A DNA stretch of 64,000 bases from Paralithodes platypus (lineage: Eukaryota; Arthropoda; Malacostraca; Decapoda; Lithodidae): positions 22,939,961 to 23,003,960 of the forward strand of contig CM064506.1 of the NCBI GenBank assembly GCA_032716605.1. The letters are read 5' to 3'. How positions within the stretch are numbered: position 1 is the first letter of the stretch; each line of letters opens with the position of its first letter. The notes under the pieces are model-generated. The model had not been told where the DNA came from. It made no database searches and saw nothing but the letters and a program-made list of their open reading frames with translations. Made by a program: the position numbers and the translations under genes. Of this stretch, positions 42,151-53,510 are shown piece by piece.

Positions 42151-45100
42151 ACAATGAATGGAGGAAGGAAAAACATAGATAAAACAAAAAAGTCCATGTG
42201 CCTAAAGGCATCCTCCATTCATAAAATGTTTGTAACAACTTTATTTAAACATTTGTAGATTGTAAGTTTGTGGAGAGCAATTCGAGGGAAGTGAATTCCA
42301 GAGAGTAGTAGCTCTGGGGATAAATTAATTCTGATAAGCAGAAGTTCTGCATTGTGGAGGAGAAAGTGTAAATTCATGGGCGCTCTCAGCTGCCCTAGTT
42401 CTACGGGGAAAGATGTGGAGAGGCGGCACAATTGAAGCAAGATCCTCGGAACAATTGCTGTGAAAATATCTGTAGAATAATGCAAGGGATGCAACGTTTC
42501 TTCGTATGGATAATGTAGGAAGGTCCTGTGTGATTGCAGGGTTATTGATTAATCTAATAGCTTTGTTTTGAATTTTGTCCAACTGCCTCAATGCAACCAC
42601 TCCACTTCCACCCCACAGAGGTGAACAGTAATCCATCTGAGAACGCACATGATTTTATATATTACGGCCAACTGCTCGTCAGTGAAGAATTCTCGAACTC
42701 TGTACAGGAGTCCCAGTTTTTTAAAGCATTCTTAGCAATGCTTCTAACATAATGTGTCCAGCTCAAGTTAGTAGTTAATGTTACACCGAGAATGTCAATA
42801 CTAGGGGAAGTGGGAATATTTACATCATTTAAAAAATATATGGGAGTCAGTGAGATTCTGTCGGTTAGAAAATTGAATGTACTTGGTTTTCTGTGCATTA
42901 AAGGAAACTAGATTCTTTTGTCCCCATTCATTAATTCTAGAAAGGTCCTGGTTCAGAGAAATTGCAGTGTTTATTTTTGAATTTATAAGATCGGGTTGGG
43001 TGAAAGAATTGGTAATGTGAAGGAACTGTGGAGTGTTGAGTCATCTGCGTAGGAATGTATTGGATTATGAGTGGTAGATATGAGATCATTGATATGAATG
43101 AGGAACAGAGTTGGGGCCAAAACTGATCCCTGGGGAACACCAGCATTTATTGAGTGAAATTGAGAATAAAGGCCATCTACCATTACACATATTTTTCTGT
43201 TATGAAGATAAGAAGAAATTAGTGGAACTAATGATGCAAGGCCGTAGTGTGACATATTCGACAATAAGGATTGATGCCAGACTCTATCAAATGCCTTTGA
43301 TATATCCAGTGCTATTGTATGTGTTTCACCATGTTGGTCTGTAGCTTGGTTGATTTGATGCGTAAGAAGGCAAAGAATGTCTTCAGTTGATCGACATCGT
43401 CTAAAACCATATTGCCTATCACTGATTAATTTATTATTCTCAAGATGCTTAATTATGTGATTATTTAGTATAATTTCAAAGACTTTACCAAGAGTGGAAG
43501 TTATAGCAATTGGTCTGTAGTTTGATGGATCTGAAGAGGCACCTTTTTTAGGAACTGGATGGATGTTTGCTTCTTTCCAGGGTACTGGGAAGCATGAGGT
43601 ATGAGTACACAGACGGAAAATTTTTGCCAATACAGGAGCGAGCACCAAGGAGCAATTCTTAAGTACTATTGGAGGAATTTCATCTGGACCAGGAGCCTTA
43701 TCTACTGAGAGATTCTGCAAAATAGTTTTGACATGTCTGGTGTGGATCTTAAGTGAGGGAATTTCAGGCGAATTAAAATTAAGTACAGGGACATCTTGAT
43801 TTAGTTCATCTAAGGTTGAGTTGGTGGAGAAAATATCCGCAAGAAGGTTAGCTTTACCTCGTGGGTCACTTACAAGATTGCCAGTCGGAGATTTTAATGG
43901 TGGAATGGATGAAGCAGTTGTGAAGTTGGATTTGAATGAGTTAAGAGTAGACCAAAATATTTTGTTATCATTTGGATTATTTAGAAGTTTATTTGCCTGC
44001 TTGTGGAGAAAGTTTGATTTAGTTAGATTTAATACAGTTTTGGCATGATTTCTGATGTTTCTAAAGTAATTAAAGGCTTCATGTGTTTTTGATCTTGTGT
44101 ATGCATTGTAGGCTATTGCTTTTTGTTCAGTTACTCTAGCACAATTATGGTCAAACCATTTAGGTGAATTAGATCTTTTACTGTACTTTTGATGAGGAAT
44201 AAAAGTTTCCATTCCAATTTTTACAAAATCTTGTATGTGGCTCAAGGTAGAGTGTACATCATTAGAAAAGACAGAGGTCCAGGAATATCAATAAAGAAAC
44301 CTTGAAGACCCTCCCAGTCTGCCCTATCGTAATGCCATTTAGTCACCAAAACAGGTTCAGAGTGGGAAGGTGTGGTAGGTGATAGACAGGTGGCCTGTAT
44401 CAGACAGTGATCAGAAGATCCAAGCGGGGACCTCACTGTAACATCATAATTTTCTGAATTGGTTGTTAAAAATAAGTCCAGTAGGTGGGAATTATGATTA
44501 GGATTATCTGGTACACGGGTGGGTTGGTTGACTAGTTGAGTGAGATTAAATGAGTCTGCAAATAGCTCACATTCAAGACCAGCATCATCAGTCCTGGCTG
44601 AATGAGTGAGCCATTCAACATTATGGACATTAAAATCACCCAACACAGTGATTTCAGAAGAAGCATTTAAGTTGAGGACACTGAGTTGTGAGGACAGAGA
44701 ATCAAAAAGACTTTGCTTTGGAGGAGTATTTGGGGAACGGTAGATGCAACATAATTTTTATGTATTTAAATTTACCAGCAGAAATTAATTTGTATAAAGA
44801 ATAATCAAAATAGGGACAATTGAAACTAGTAACCTCCTCCAGGGCAATTTCAGATTTTGCGAAGCAACATACACCTCCTTTAGGTCTGAAATTTTGGAGC
44901 AGTTGATAACCTGGAAAATTAAATCTAGACGCATCAGATGTGGATGTTACTTGAGTCTCTGTCAAAAAAAGGAGAGTAGGGGATTCTGCTTGAAGAAATT
45001 GGTGTACAGAATTGATGTTAGAGTGAAGTCCCCTTATATTACTAAAGAAAAAGCTGCACCGACGAGCAGCTTTGGGACGTTGCAATGCTCTTGACACAGT

Positions 45101-45175
45101 CGCATGATGACGACCGGGAGGGCCCTATGTCAATGACCCAACCCTGCCGGGGGTGGATATCCGAGGAACCACCAG
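42112..45175 (-). pseudogene. LINE family B, nearly complete, frame-broken
   Basis: On the minus strand it runs from a start near MSRALQRPKAARR (45097) through an endonuclease (FFSNIRGLHSNINSVHQFL, LLFLTETQ; VLGDFNVHNVEWL; SSDHCLIQ), a linker, and an RT (KAPGPDEIPPIVLKNCS, YRPIAITSTLGKVFE, YGFRRCRSTEDILCLL, IALDISKAFDRVWHQ, NAGVPQGSVLAPTLF, SYADDSTLH) to a C-terminus in another frame (QMDYCSPLWGGSG). Frame changes near 44700, 44245, 42980 and 42660 disable it. Poly(A) appears as T(33) at 42112-42144. It has a TGTCTCTTT-poly(A) end like 16261-16286. The 5' end falls about 30-100 bp upstream of exon i, close to its acceptor. Confidence 0.85.
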
Positions 45176-45204
45176 GTTTGCTCTTAACAATTGTACCGCC
45201 AAAG

Positions 45205-45336
45205 ACACTGCACTTGGAGCATCAGTGGGCAGGTCTGAGCCAGGCACCGGGTAATGTGGAGGTCTGGGATACTGGGGTCGATGCTGCCACTCTCAAGTAC
45301 CTCGGAGCCAAGTCTGTCACCTTCCCTGACAACTTT
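45205..45336 (+). CDS. DHTKD1: DHTKD1-like exon i
   Basis: It encodes TLHLEHQWAGLSQAPGNVEV and WDTGVDAATLKYLGAKSV then TFPDNF. It corresponds to the human segment ending ...GMKSVEVPRE. The start at 45205 follows ACCGCCAAAG and fits phase 0 from exon h. Sequence upstream in the same open frame has no homology. 132 bp, donor GTAAGT. No lesion is seen. Confidence 0.87.
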
Positions 45337-45384
45337 GTAAGTACTGTACTCCTCAAGTAGGGGTTTGCCTAGAGGAATTATATT

Positions 45385-45600
45385 TTTTTCACCAACCAAC
45401 TTCACTTCTAAACTCAATTGATGAAATCAACAAATACATGTGGCACTCCAAGGACTCGAACCTAGGACACTCGCACCCAAATTCCGCGCACCTATGCATT
45501 ACGCTATCAAGACAGTTCGGGCCAGCCCTATGAGAGTTCTTTTATAGAGCTCCGTGGTGTGGTTAAACTAATATTAAAACAAAAGTTAGGTGTCAGAGAT
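45385..45600 (-). mobile_element. tRNA-derived SINE
   Basis: On the minus strand it reads TAGCGTAATGCATAGG (A box-like) and GGTTCGAGTCC (B box), then TGGAGTGCCACATGTATTTG. Partial sisters lie at 45960-46040, 46140-46200 and 54420-54480. Confidence 0.7.
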
Positions 45601-45611
45601 ATGGGTGATAA

Positions 45612-45829
45612 TTAACTCCTTCTGTACTGGCGACGTCTATTTAATTTATTCTAGCTACTGATTATTTACACAATGTTATGCAGTTTAAGAAGGATCTGGG
45701 GTACTAAAAAGGGTTAAGTGATAGTTCAAAGTCTGTTAAATTGCAGGGGGTTCTTCTTAAACTGAATAAAATCATATAATAGAAGCCAGAATAAACTTAA
45801 AATGACATCACCGGTATTGGATGGGTTAA
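45612..45829. mobile_element. TTAA-type MITE family 1
   Basis: TTAA ends at 45612-45615 and 45826-45829, with inverted TTCTGTACTGGCGACGTC and CACCGGTATTGGATGG-like arms. It is about 210 bp. Confidence 0.7.
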
Positions 45830-46239
45830 GAATATTATAGGTAAAATGAGTAACACTATGATTTAAGTACCATCATCCTTTCTAGACTGGACCTGTTAAT
45901 CTAGCAAGACATTTCATCCCCTACCCTTCCAGCTGATTTTCTAACAATTCAAACATTTTCACAACCAACTTTACTTCTAAACTCAATTAATGAAATCAAC
46001 AAATACGTGTGGCACTCCAAGGACTTGAACCTAGGATACTCACATACAAAACAAATTGCTCATAAATAATTATGTATAAGTATCTGTATACTTTAATGCA
46101 CATATTTTAATTTTACACCTGCTATGTATTCCCACTGGCCAGCCCTATGAGAGTCTCTTATAGTGACTCAGTGGTCTGGTTAAACTAATGTAAAACAAAT
46201 ATTAAAAAATATGTATTCCCACTGGATAAAGCTGGGTTT

Positions 46240-46830
46240 TTTCGGTCTGTCAAATGAGGCCCTGGAGATGGTGGACAAGTTTTACCACTTAGGAGATACC
46301 ATCTCCGTTGGTGGTGGAGGTGCAGTTGGAAAAAGATTTGAGAACTGTTGCCACTATTTACTATGAGAAGACTCTCTCTCCCTTTGAAGGGAAAGGTGTA
46401 AGCATCATGTGTTAAAAGCGTAATGACATTATGCTTCAGAAACGTGGACTGTCAAAGTGAATGATATCAATAGAATGGAACGTAATGAGATGAGAATGGT
46501 GAGATAGATGTGTGGTGCCAAACTGCAAGATAGGATATCTAGTGAAGAGCTGAGGAGACAGGTATAAAGAGTATCAATGATTAGATGCATACTAGCAGGC
46601 TTGGATGGTTTGGACATGTGGAAAAGATGAGTGAACTAAGTTACGTGAAAAGATGCAAGTCCGTGAACGTGGAGGGAGCTGCACCAAAGGGCAGACCAAG
46701 AAAGACGTGGAATGCAGACCTTACGGTCTGATCTTGAAATAAAAAACCTGGCAATTGAGGCAGCTCTGAATAGGACTGCCTGGAGCGCCGCCATTAGGAC
46801 ATGAGACCAGAACTGCACTCAGTTTGGTCT
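46240..46830 (+). pseudogene. LINE family E C-terminal fragment
   Basis: Broken frames show EMVDKFYHLGDTIS, then ETWTVKVNDI-like and RMVR-like segments, and a tail GAAPKGRPRKTW. It is probably the 3' half of the element type whose 5' RT is at 19146-19640. Confidence 0.75.
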
Positions 46831-47298
46831 TTAAATTTATGTTTGTACTGTATGCTCAGTATATAGATTCAGTGGGTGAGCACTGAGCAGGCCACTAACT
46901 GGGTGGGTGGTATTTTTGTGGTATCTCTCCCTCTGATACTCAAAACCGAACAATGTTGTGGAGTTTGATCGCCAGTTGTGAAGCTTTTCGATCTTGGCAC
47001 CCAGCTTCAGAATAAGAACTGAAATAAGTGTCATGTATATTTTCTGTAATACACTGGTGTAGATTGACTCCTATATTATTGTATACATAAAATAATGGGC
47101 ATATCTTGGCACAGAGATTAGTAGTACAGTCCTACCACAGGTCTCTGAATATCACTCTCACAGCATTCTTGGTGTTGATGGCTAGTGCTGCCACCTGGTG
47201 TTACGTTCTCTATCGCAGTGCTGCACTTTGTGATGTAGGTTGGGTAGACACTCCTTATTACAGTGCATAAAAATAACCATACCTACCACCCACCACAG
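46831..47298. other. Intron sequence without recognised features
   Basis: The sequence between the LINE fragment and exon j shows nothing I can name. Confidence 0.45.
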
Positions 47299-47419
47299 GC
47301 TCTCCACAAGCAGCTACAGAAGAACCATGTAGCGGCTCGCCTGGATAAGCTGGGTGAAGGTCGGAGTCTGGACTGGGCCACCGCTGAAGCTCTTGCATTT
47401 GGATCACTCTTACAGCAAG
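47299..47419 (+). CDS. DHTKD1: DHTKD1-like exon j
   Basis: It encodes [20 protein letters not shown] and then [26 protein letters not shown](F/L)GSLL is a hallmark of 2-oxoglutarate/2-oxoadipate E1 proteins at the start of the transketolase-like central domain. 121 bp, phases 0 and 1; acceptor CACCACAG, donor GTGGGA. No lesion is seen. Confidence 0.92.
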
Positions 47420-47742
47420 GTGGGACTAGTAGTCTTGAACTACCGGTACTTTACTTATAAAATTATTGCCATTTTCTATATGCATCTGTAATAGTTTGTA
47501 TACACATGCAATATATAAAACCTTTTTTGTGTTTATTAAGGAAATTATTAAATAAATATTTTTATTTCAATTACTAATTATTCGACCCTGGCTGACGAGA
47601 TGGCCCGCATCCTCTACCAGCCCTGGGTGGCGGGAAGTTCTGACCCCCAAATCTGTCCGCCAAAATATTTACGGCTAGGCGGCAACCATGACTAACAAAT
47701 GCTTGTTGGTAACTCACCCCACCCTACAATGACACACAGTAC

Positions 47743-48518
47743 CAGGGTTACCACTCTTGGGTTTTTTAACCTAGATCTGGGTTTTTTCAATGTGAGCTGG
47801 GTTTCTGGGTGTTTTTTTTAATAAAAGTCCATAAATCTAGGTTTTTCCTTATTTTCAATTGATTCAGTATGCACGTTTGCTTGAAGAAACATTAGTAGTA
47901 ATTTCAACACACACACTACCCGTCCTGTACGGCCATTCCCGTGTATACGCATACAGTTCCAAAATCCTGAATTATTCCTGTCCCCTACTTTACTCAGCCC
48001 ACTCAGCCTAATGCCACGCCAGCGGCCATTTTCTAGTTGGAATCCTTGTGATCGATATCTTTGTACTGTACTCATCACACGCTTTTTTCGTTTGAACACT
48101 CCAATCTGTAAAAACCAACATGAGTACTGATGACGAATTACCCAGCTACAGTGCTGACCATACTCCACCCCGAAAAAAAACTAAAGTCTGGTATAAGCAG
48201 GCTTTCAAGCAGGAATGGCTACAAGACGAGGAACTGAAATCATGGTTGTGCCGTGATCCTTCAGATAAATAAAGACAGCGATAATGTCATTGATGATCCC
48301 CTGCCAGTTCTTCTTCAATAAAGCTCAGGTATGTTAACTAAGTGCCATGAATAACATGGTTTTATCAGCTATTATACATATATAACATTTGTGTGTACCA
48401 TTGGTATTATGAATTTGTTAAAACTATAAGATTTATTGATCTGGTTTTTTTTTTTCGAATCTGGGTGATTTTAAGCAACTCATCTGGGTTTTTCCATATT
48501 TCGTGAGTGGCAACACTG
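47743..48518. mobile_element. Non-autonomous hAT element with 8-bp target duplication
   Basis: The left terminus CAGGGTTACCACTC and right terminus GAGTGGCAACACTG are inverted copies with two mismatches. CACAGTAC flanks both sides (47735-47742 and 48519-48526). The CAGNGTTNCCACTC end and 8-bp duplication are diagnostic of hAT. Subterminal TCTGGGTTTTTT repeats sit near both ends. At 776 bp it has lost the transposase core. Confidence 0.9.
48120..48272 (+). pseudogene. hAT transposase N-terminal remnant
   Basis: A 50-codon frame starts MSTDDELPSYSAD and has KVWYKQAFKQEWLQDEELKS then WLCRDPS. This resembles the (K)YKQ.FR.EWL..PEFKDWL segment before a BED zinc finger in hAT-type proteins. It stops at 48270, before any zinc-binding cysteines. 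It is probably a leftover, not a working gene. Confidence 0.6.
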
Positions 48519-48639
48519 CACAGTACACACTCCAGTTGCTCTTGAGACAGTGTAAAGGAAAGATGTGTGCAAAATTCAACAGTGTCTTGTGTCCAATGCC
48601 TTGGACAAGTTCATACATGGACTCCCTCCCCCCCCCACC

Positions 48640-50775
48640 ACCACCACTGCTTCCCATGCTTTTCCCAGTACTTCTGCTGGGAATTATATTATGTTATATT
48701 ATACAGGTCTTATGTTATACTGTATATTATATTACGGTGAGAGAGACGAGTTTCTAGCCATAGCCACGAACACGGGCACTCCCGTCTCCTCGGTCGACCG
48801 TTACTTCTTACTTCTATTCACTACTTCACTACAAAGGCTGTGTAGCACATACAGACTTCTAGTTTGTTGTATCATGAAGAGGAAGGATTGGTAATGAGTA
48901 TGATATATCGCCTAATTTGTGTAAAAAACACAAAACCTAGCCTATGTGGGGGTGTGGAACTTTCAGCATTAGTCCTAGGCGGGGGAGTGAAATTATCAAT
49001 TCATTACTTATGTGTGATTAGTGTGACGCACGTCAGCTCCCCAGCGACCACGAGGGGGTAGCGTGGCTCCCCTTCCTCTTCTCCCCTCTCCCCAGGCAGT
49101 GTTATGGGCTGTAGGTTATTGATTAAGTTCTAGTTTCTTCCTAGTGCATCATAGTGTCACAGGTAGTCCAGAAATACTCTTTATTTTCACCTGTGACAAC
49201 GGGAAGTATTTTATATCGTTAGTAGAATGTAAGATGCATTGTGGAGGGAGAGAGAGAATAGCGCGAGCGTGGTGGTAATATGTGCGTGCGTAGGTATGCG
49301 TTTCCTCCCTCACTCGAGGTGTTTTCCTGCTCGCGTGCTTTCCTGCGCCCTTGATTGGCTGGTGGATCCTGGCGCCTTCTGCAGCCCTACAGGTGACGTA
49401 GTCGTCTGTGATTGGCGGCCGCGGTCCTGGGACGGTGGTGCGGGCTCCTGTTCTTGTGTCTCCCTCAGCTGAGAGCTCCTCTTAGTGCTGTAATGCTAAC
49501 ATCCCCTTGCAATCTATCAGCCCACCTCACCCCCTATTGCAAACTTTCTCTACCACTGCTTACCTTCTTCTCTCTGTATATCCTACTATTAATTAACTGC
49601 CCTTCCCCTTGACATTGATTTCATATATCCGTCACTGTATTATACAGCGAGCTCTCGGAGATATTATATGTACTTAGTTAGGCATTTTGGATCAGAGGGT
49701 TATCCATTTTGGCTTGGGGAGGTTTGACATGCTCATCGTGTTGCCCCAACCTTATTTTCTTGGGTTTCTGCCAGGTCAGTCGATGCTAGACTGGGGAGAG
49801 GCTACCAGGTTACAGCTTCCTATGAGCATAGACTTCGTTGAGCCTATGCAACTGTACCGGATACCTGCGGAGGCCTAGGTCATTTTCTTGTCTGTGTACC
49901 TTAGAGCCTAGCACTGTGTTGGCGTGAGGGCGTTTGCCTAGTCCACCCAGCACTGTGCTAGCTCGTTAGCTTTTGACTTAGGAGGGTCTCCAGGAGAGAA
50001 CCAAGTACACGAGACCTGGATCTCTCAAGAGAGCACTCCGTCATTTAATGTAACTAGGCGCACAGACTTGAGAACGACACTAGGCTACCGAGCAGGTGGC
50101 TCGGCCCAGGTAGCCTAGCCTACGACTCCCTTGCTAGACTTCGTCCACCTGGCAGACCCCCGAGTAGGGTTTATAATCTCATTGTTTATATGTGTGCAGC
50201 ATTATTGTTCCTTATGTTTATAGTAAGTCGTGATTGTTGCTGAGAGACCCAACCAGAGCAGGCTTGTGCTTGGTGGGAGAAAGCACATCTTTTTGTGGTT
50301 AGAGTTTAGACTGCCGACTGTTTTATAATTACACCTGTGCCAGATAACACCGTATGTCCCTACACTATATATGTTCCCACAGTAATAATACACAGTTCAG
50401 AATCCGATACATACTTCTTAGTTGCATCTGACTTTTGCAGAAGATTCCGGGATGATGCTTTAGGACTTTCTTTGTTTCACTTTCTTTCAGACAGGAGTGA
50501 CAGTTTACTGATTATTTAACGTAACGTTAATTATCCTTCTTCTAGTTTGCTATTAAATCGTTGCTGCGATTTAATTACGCTATCTATCTTTTTCCTTGTA
50601 TACTTTAATAAAGTAACCGTATGTTGTATGAGTATAGGCTCCTTCAGTGATCATCAGCCTATAGTGTGCACCTTTTACCGAGTCATAGGATACCTCGTTG
50701 TCCAGGCACGACTCAGGGCGGTATAGGTGTTTTGTTCTCCAGTGGTTAAGGCAGGGGTTGGAACTAGTGTTACCA
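48640..50775. other. Unassigned intronic DNA
   Basis: About 2.1 kb of mixed composition with a GC-richer stretch at 49020-49470. No exon or domain is supported. AATAAAGT near 50605 and blocks of unique sequence leave room for an old LTR or a host-specific repeat, but I cannot show paired repeats. Confidence 0.35.
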
Positions 50776-51113
50776 TTGTTGTTGTTGTTCCCTAAGCTGC
50801 CTGGCCGAACAGCCCCGGGTCCCTGAGAAAGGCCATGGCCACGATCGGGCTTTCCCACAGAGCTCTCATTGAGTGTAGATTGTGTTGTTGGCGTAAGTGG
50901 TTGTGTGAAATGCAGTCTTCTATGATGTGTTTAATGGTATGGGGTGCTGTGTTACATCCCGGGCAGGTGTCGACAACGGAGTCATCCAGTCTCTTCTGAT
51001 AGCTCAGGAGAGCTGGATGGTGTCCGCATCTCAGCCTGGCCAGGTGAACTCTGTCCTCGCGAGGAAGGGAGGCTTCGGAAGGATGGATTTCGGGAGGTCG
51101 TGCATGCAGCTGC
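50776..51113 (-). pseudogene. LINE family A, 3' fragment
   Basis: It matches the last ~340 bases of 24531-27387, including TTCCCTAAGCTGCCTGGCCG and the region of the C-terminal zinc-knuckle. It is 5'-truncated at 51113. Confidence 0.8.
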
Positions 51114-51318
51114 GTTGTTACAGTTACGTTGTTGCTGCAGTGTTACCGCTGTTGCATTTAGCCTTATCTAGTCCAATGAAGAAGAGCCCTGTGTCTTGCA
51201 GAACCTGGATCGTAACATTAGAAATGTGTATCTAAATGTATAAGGTAATTAAAAAGGATAGGATTCCCAAAGCAAAAACCCTTTAGCCTGAGTGTTGAAC
51301 TAGTGCTTTGTCCCCCAG

Positions 51319-51614
51319 GGTTCAACATACGTCTGTCCGGCCAGGATGTGGGTCGGGGGACGATCTCTCAGCGTCACTGTATGTTGGTGGACCAGGACTC
51401 TGACGATATGTACATATCTCTCAACCATATACATGAAGCTCAAGACAGCCACCTGGAAGTTGTCAACAGTATTTGTCTGAAGAGGCAGTGCTCGGCTTTG
51501 AATATGGGTTTTCTGTGGAGAGTCCCAACACACTGTGTATATGGGAAGCTCAGTTTGGAGATTTCTACAATGGTGCTCAAATTATGATAGACACTTTTGT
51601 GTCTAGTGGAGAAA
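51319..51614 (+). pseudogene. DHTKD1: DHTKD1-like exon k (one-base deletion)
   Basis: The first part is [20 protein letters not shown], then [17 protein letters not shown]. The frame then shifts, and the second part reads [40 protein letters not shown] and SSGE. The shift lies at about 51468-51476 (ACAGTATTTGTC), one base short. 296 bp; 297 would restore phases 1 to 1. GQDVGRGT and AQFGDF(Y/F)NGAQ are family signatures. Confidence 0.9.
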
Positions 51615-51902
51615 GTAAGGTTTCAAACATAAATACTGTATATGTATGTGTTGGTAAACATGTTCGTTGCAATTATTATCACAATACTGTAATTATATCA
51701 TTGGTTTAAGGAAATACTCTGTCCCTACTGTTCTATCTACCCATCTATATCCATCTAACCATTAATTATATAGGATTATAATTATAATTATAAATTGCAA
51801 GCAAAAGATGTGTACAGTACATTATTATAATAAATGAAGCCCGAGTCAGTACTAGTATTGCTAGACCAGTGCTATGCTACTGAGCCACACCTCTACTTGC
51901 AG

Positions 51903-52105
51903 CCAAGTGGTTACTGCAGAGTGGGTTAACTATGGTGCTACCTCACGGGTATGATGGCGCAGGGCCTGAACATTCCTCTTGTCATGTGGAGCGCTTCCTG
52001 TAGAATTGTGACTCCAGCGAGACACGCCCCGACGGTGAGGAAGTCAACTGGGGTATTGTCAATCCAACCACGCCAGCACAGTACTTCCATCTCCTCAGAA
52101 GACAG
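51903..52105 (+). pseudogene. DHTKD1: DHTKD1-like exon l (in-frame TAG)
   Basis: It encodes [31 protein letters not shown], a stop, [15 protein letters not shown], and [15 protein letters not shown]. The human protein has ERFLQMCDS, so TAG at 52001-52003 replaces Gln. [13 protein letters not shown] and [13 protein letters not shown] are very conserved. 203 bp, phases 1 and 0; acceptor CTACTTGCAG, donor GTACAG. The following exon (…RKPLIV…) was not found in the remaining 11.9 kb. Confidence 0.9.
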
Positions 52106-52559
52106 GTACAGAAACTCACAACAGTTTTTAGATTGTTTGTATTTCTGTTATTGAAATATAGCTATTTGTACTTATTATTTGATTAATTGGTAAGTATTGT
52201 TGTGCAAGACAGTTTCAGTCACTAGAAAAATGGGTTGAAGCTCCATTCAGTCTGCCATTAAACGCATTCCTTTACCCTTGTCCTTCACTTTTTTTTATAC
52301 ATGCAGTACAGGTTATATGGGAAAAAAAGACATTTCGTCCCAGCGACTTCCCCAAAGTCCCCTTTTTGAGCCTTCTTTGCCGTAAAACCTGACACAAATT
52401 ACTCAAAATACTGACCAAGCAACACTCAACCATACTTCACACGCCATATGCATAATATATGATAGAAAAAGGGCAACAATTACATCTGGTACTGACTTTT
52501 TTTGTTGATGAAGTGATGCATAGCTCCCACTCTGGTTTCCCCCTCCCCCCGACACTAAC

Positions 52560-52745
52560 AATGGCGTCACAAAGATGATGTTGATGCTTCCCCACCATCA
52601 TCACTTCCACGAAGATTAGCAAAGAAGCCCTCAAATTCATCATCATCATCAGAACCGAAGAAGGGGTTGTCTGGATCGTCCTGTTGGGGCTCATTATCTT
52701 CTTGTGCCTGGCGAGCATGAAATAATTCTGTGATGTTGAGATGGT
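52560..52745 (-). pseudogene. Short acidic coding fragment, possibly transposase-derived
   Basis: On the minus strand one frame reads TELFHARQAQEDNE, PDNPFFGSDDDDEFEGFF and ends SSL-stop. Acidic D/E-rich segments like this occur in piggyBac- and pogo-type proteins, but there is no diagnostic motif. Confidence 0.3.
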
Positions 52746-52799
52746 GGACAAGTTTTGCTACTTGGGTTATACCATCTCGAGCCAGTCATTGAATACAAG

Positions 52800-53270
52800 C
52801 TCACCTTTGCATACTATGCATACAATGTTCTCAATTTCGGCCTTTTTCCTTTGTAGAGGTCCCTTTATTCTAGTGCAGCCCTTCTTCCCGTGATATACCC
52901 AGCTGCGGCAGACGCTGAACTGTATCGAGTTCGTGCCCACCCCTTTTCTGCATACTGTGCATGGGTATGCACCACTTTAATATACCTTTCCTAAGCCTTA
53001 TTTACTATGTAAAACCTTGGTTTTATTTGTATTAACTCTTAACCCTTTACTTGCCATGCCCTCTCTCCATCTACTGAAATTGGCCTCGGCATCCCGCGCA
53101 CTATCTACGATAAGTACTAGGTCATCTGCGTGCGTATAGCAATTCCCTGGGGAGCCCAACTCTGAAATCACAAGATAGTGCCTCCAGTACCATAACAAAG
53201 AGGAGAGGGCTTAACACAGAGCCCTGGTGGACTCCGACGCGTACTGTAAACTCCTCACTCAGTTAAGCTT
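52800..53270 (-). pseudogene. LINE RT fragment with C-terminal zinc-finger-like region
   Basis: The minus strand reads EFTVRVGVHQGSVLSPLLF, then ELLYADDLVLIVDSARDAE and GMASKGLRVNTNKTKV. After a break come CTVCRKGVGTNSIQ and CRSWVYHGKKGC, a Cys/His-rich tail typical of a LINE group common in crustaceans. The 5' part is missing. Confidence 0.8.
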
Positions 53271-53342
53271 GATATCTAGGGAGGAAACTAAAAACATAAT
53301 AAAAAGATCCATAAATGAGCAAACAAATGCGCCCATCTCCCC

Positions 53343-53510
53343 TTAACCCTTCTAACCCGGGGGCCCCCTCCTAAGGACAGTGTCAGGTACCCGGGCGATC
53401 TGGCCGAAATACGTCTAGGCCTAGGCTACCGTATATTTGTTATTTTAACTGCTAGAAATTTCCCACACATCTATAAATGTAGTGCGGTTTTCAATCTGTA
53501 CCTTGCCAGG
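53343..53510 (+). mobile_element. TTAA-type MITE family 3, partial
   Basis: It starts TTAACCCTTCTAACCCGG and contains TATTTTAACTGCTAGAAATT, the empty version of the SINE site at 23893-23905/24323. The right end was not found. Confidence 0.6.

Larger units (their letters stand above)
17442..52105 (+). pseudogene. DHTKD1: DHTKD1-like 2-oxoadipate dehydrogenase E1, decayed multi-exon locus
   Basis: Twelve exons encode about 560 residues matching the middle of DHTKD1 (from memory of the human protein, roughly residues 75-650 of 919). In life this thiamine-diphosphate E1 subunit works in mitochondria, decarboxylating 2-oxoadipate in lysine and tryptophan breakdown with E2/E3 partners. Phases at all eleven junctions agree, so the order is right and the copy is not processed. 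Lesions: TAA at 17593 (expected Glu in HIGVE), a one-base loss near 29250, TAG at 29579 (expected Glu), Arg for Gly at 36224, a one-base loss near 51470, TAG at 52001 (expected Gln). The first exon (presequence) and the C-terminal exons after HLLRRQ were not found. DHTKD1 rather than OGDH is favoured by KTRARQ, LLCWRRW and [16 protein letters not shown] contexts. Sequencing error is the alternative to pseudogene, but three substitutions to stop are hard to explain that way. Confidence 0.8.

Noticed and set aside
48880..50760. Possible old LTR retrotransposon
   Set aside because: I could not find paired terminal repeats, a primer-binding site or any gag/pol motif.
17442..52105. Stop codon reassignment as the reason for TAA/TAG in DHTKD1 exons
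   Set aside because: The stops replace both Glu and Gln, frameshifts are also present, and the long transposon and LINE frames use no internal TAA or TAG.
52857..52975. Next DHTKD1 exon after exon l (follows a TTTGTAG acceptor-like site)
   Set aside because: The + strand translation has no match to the expected region; the minus strand gives a LINE Cys/His tail instead.
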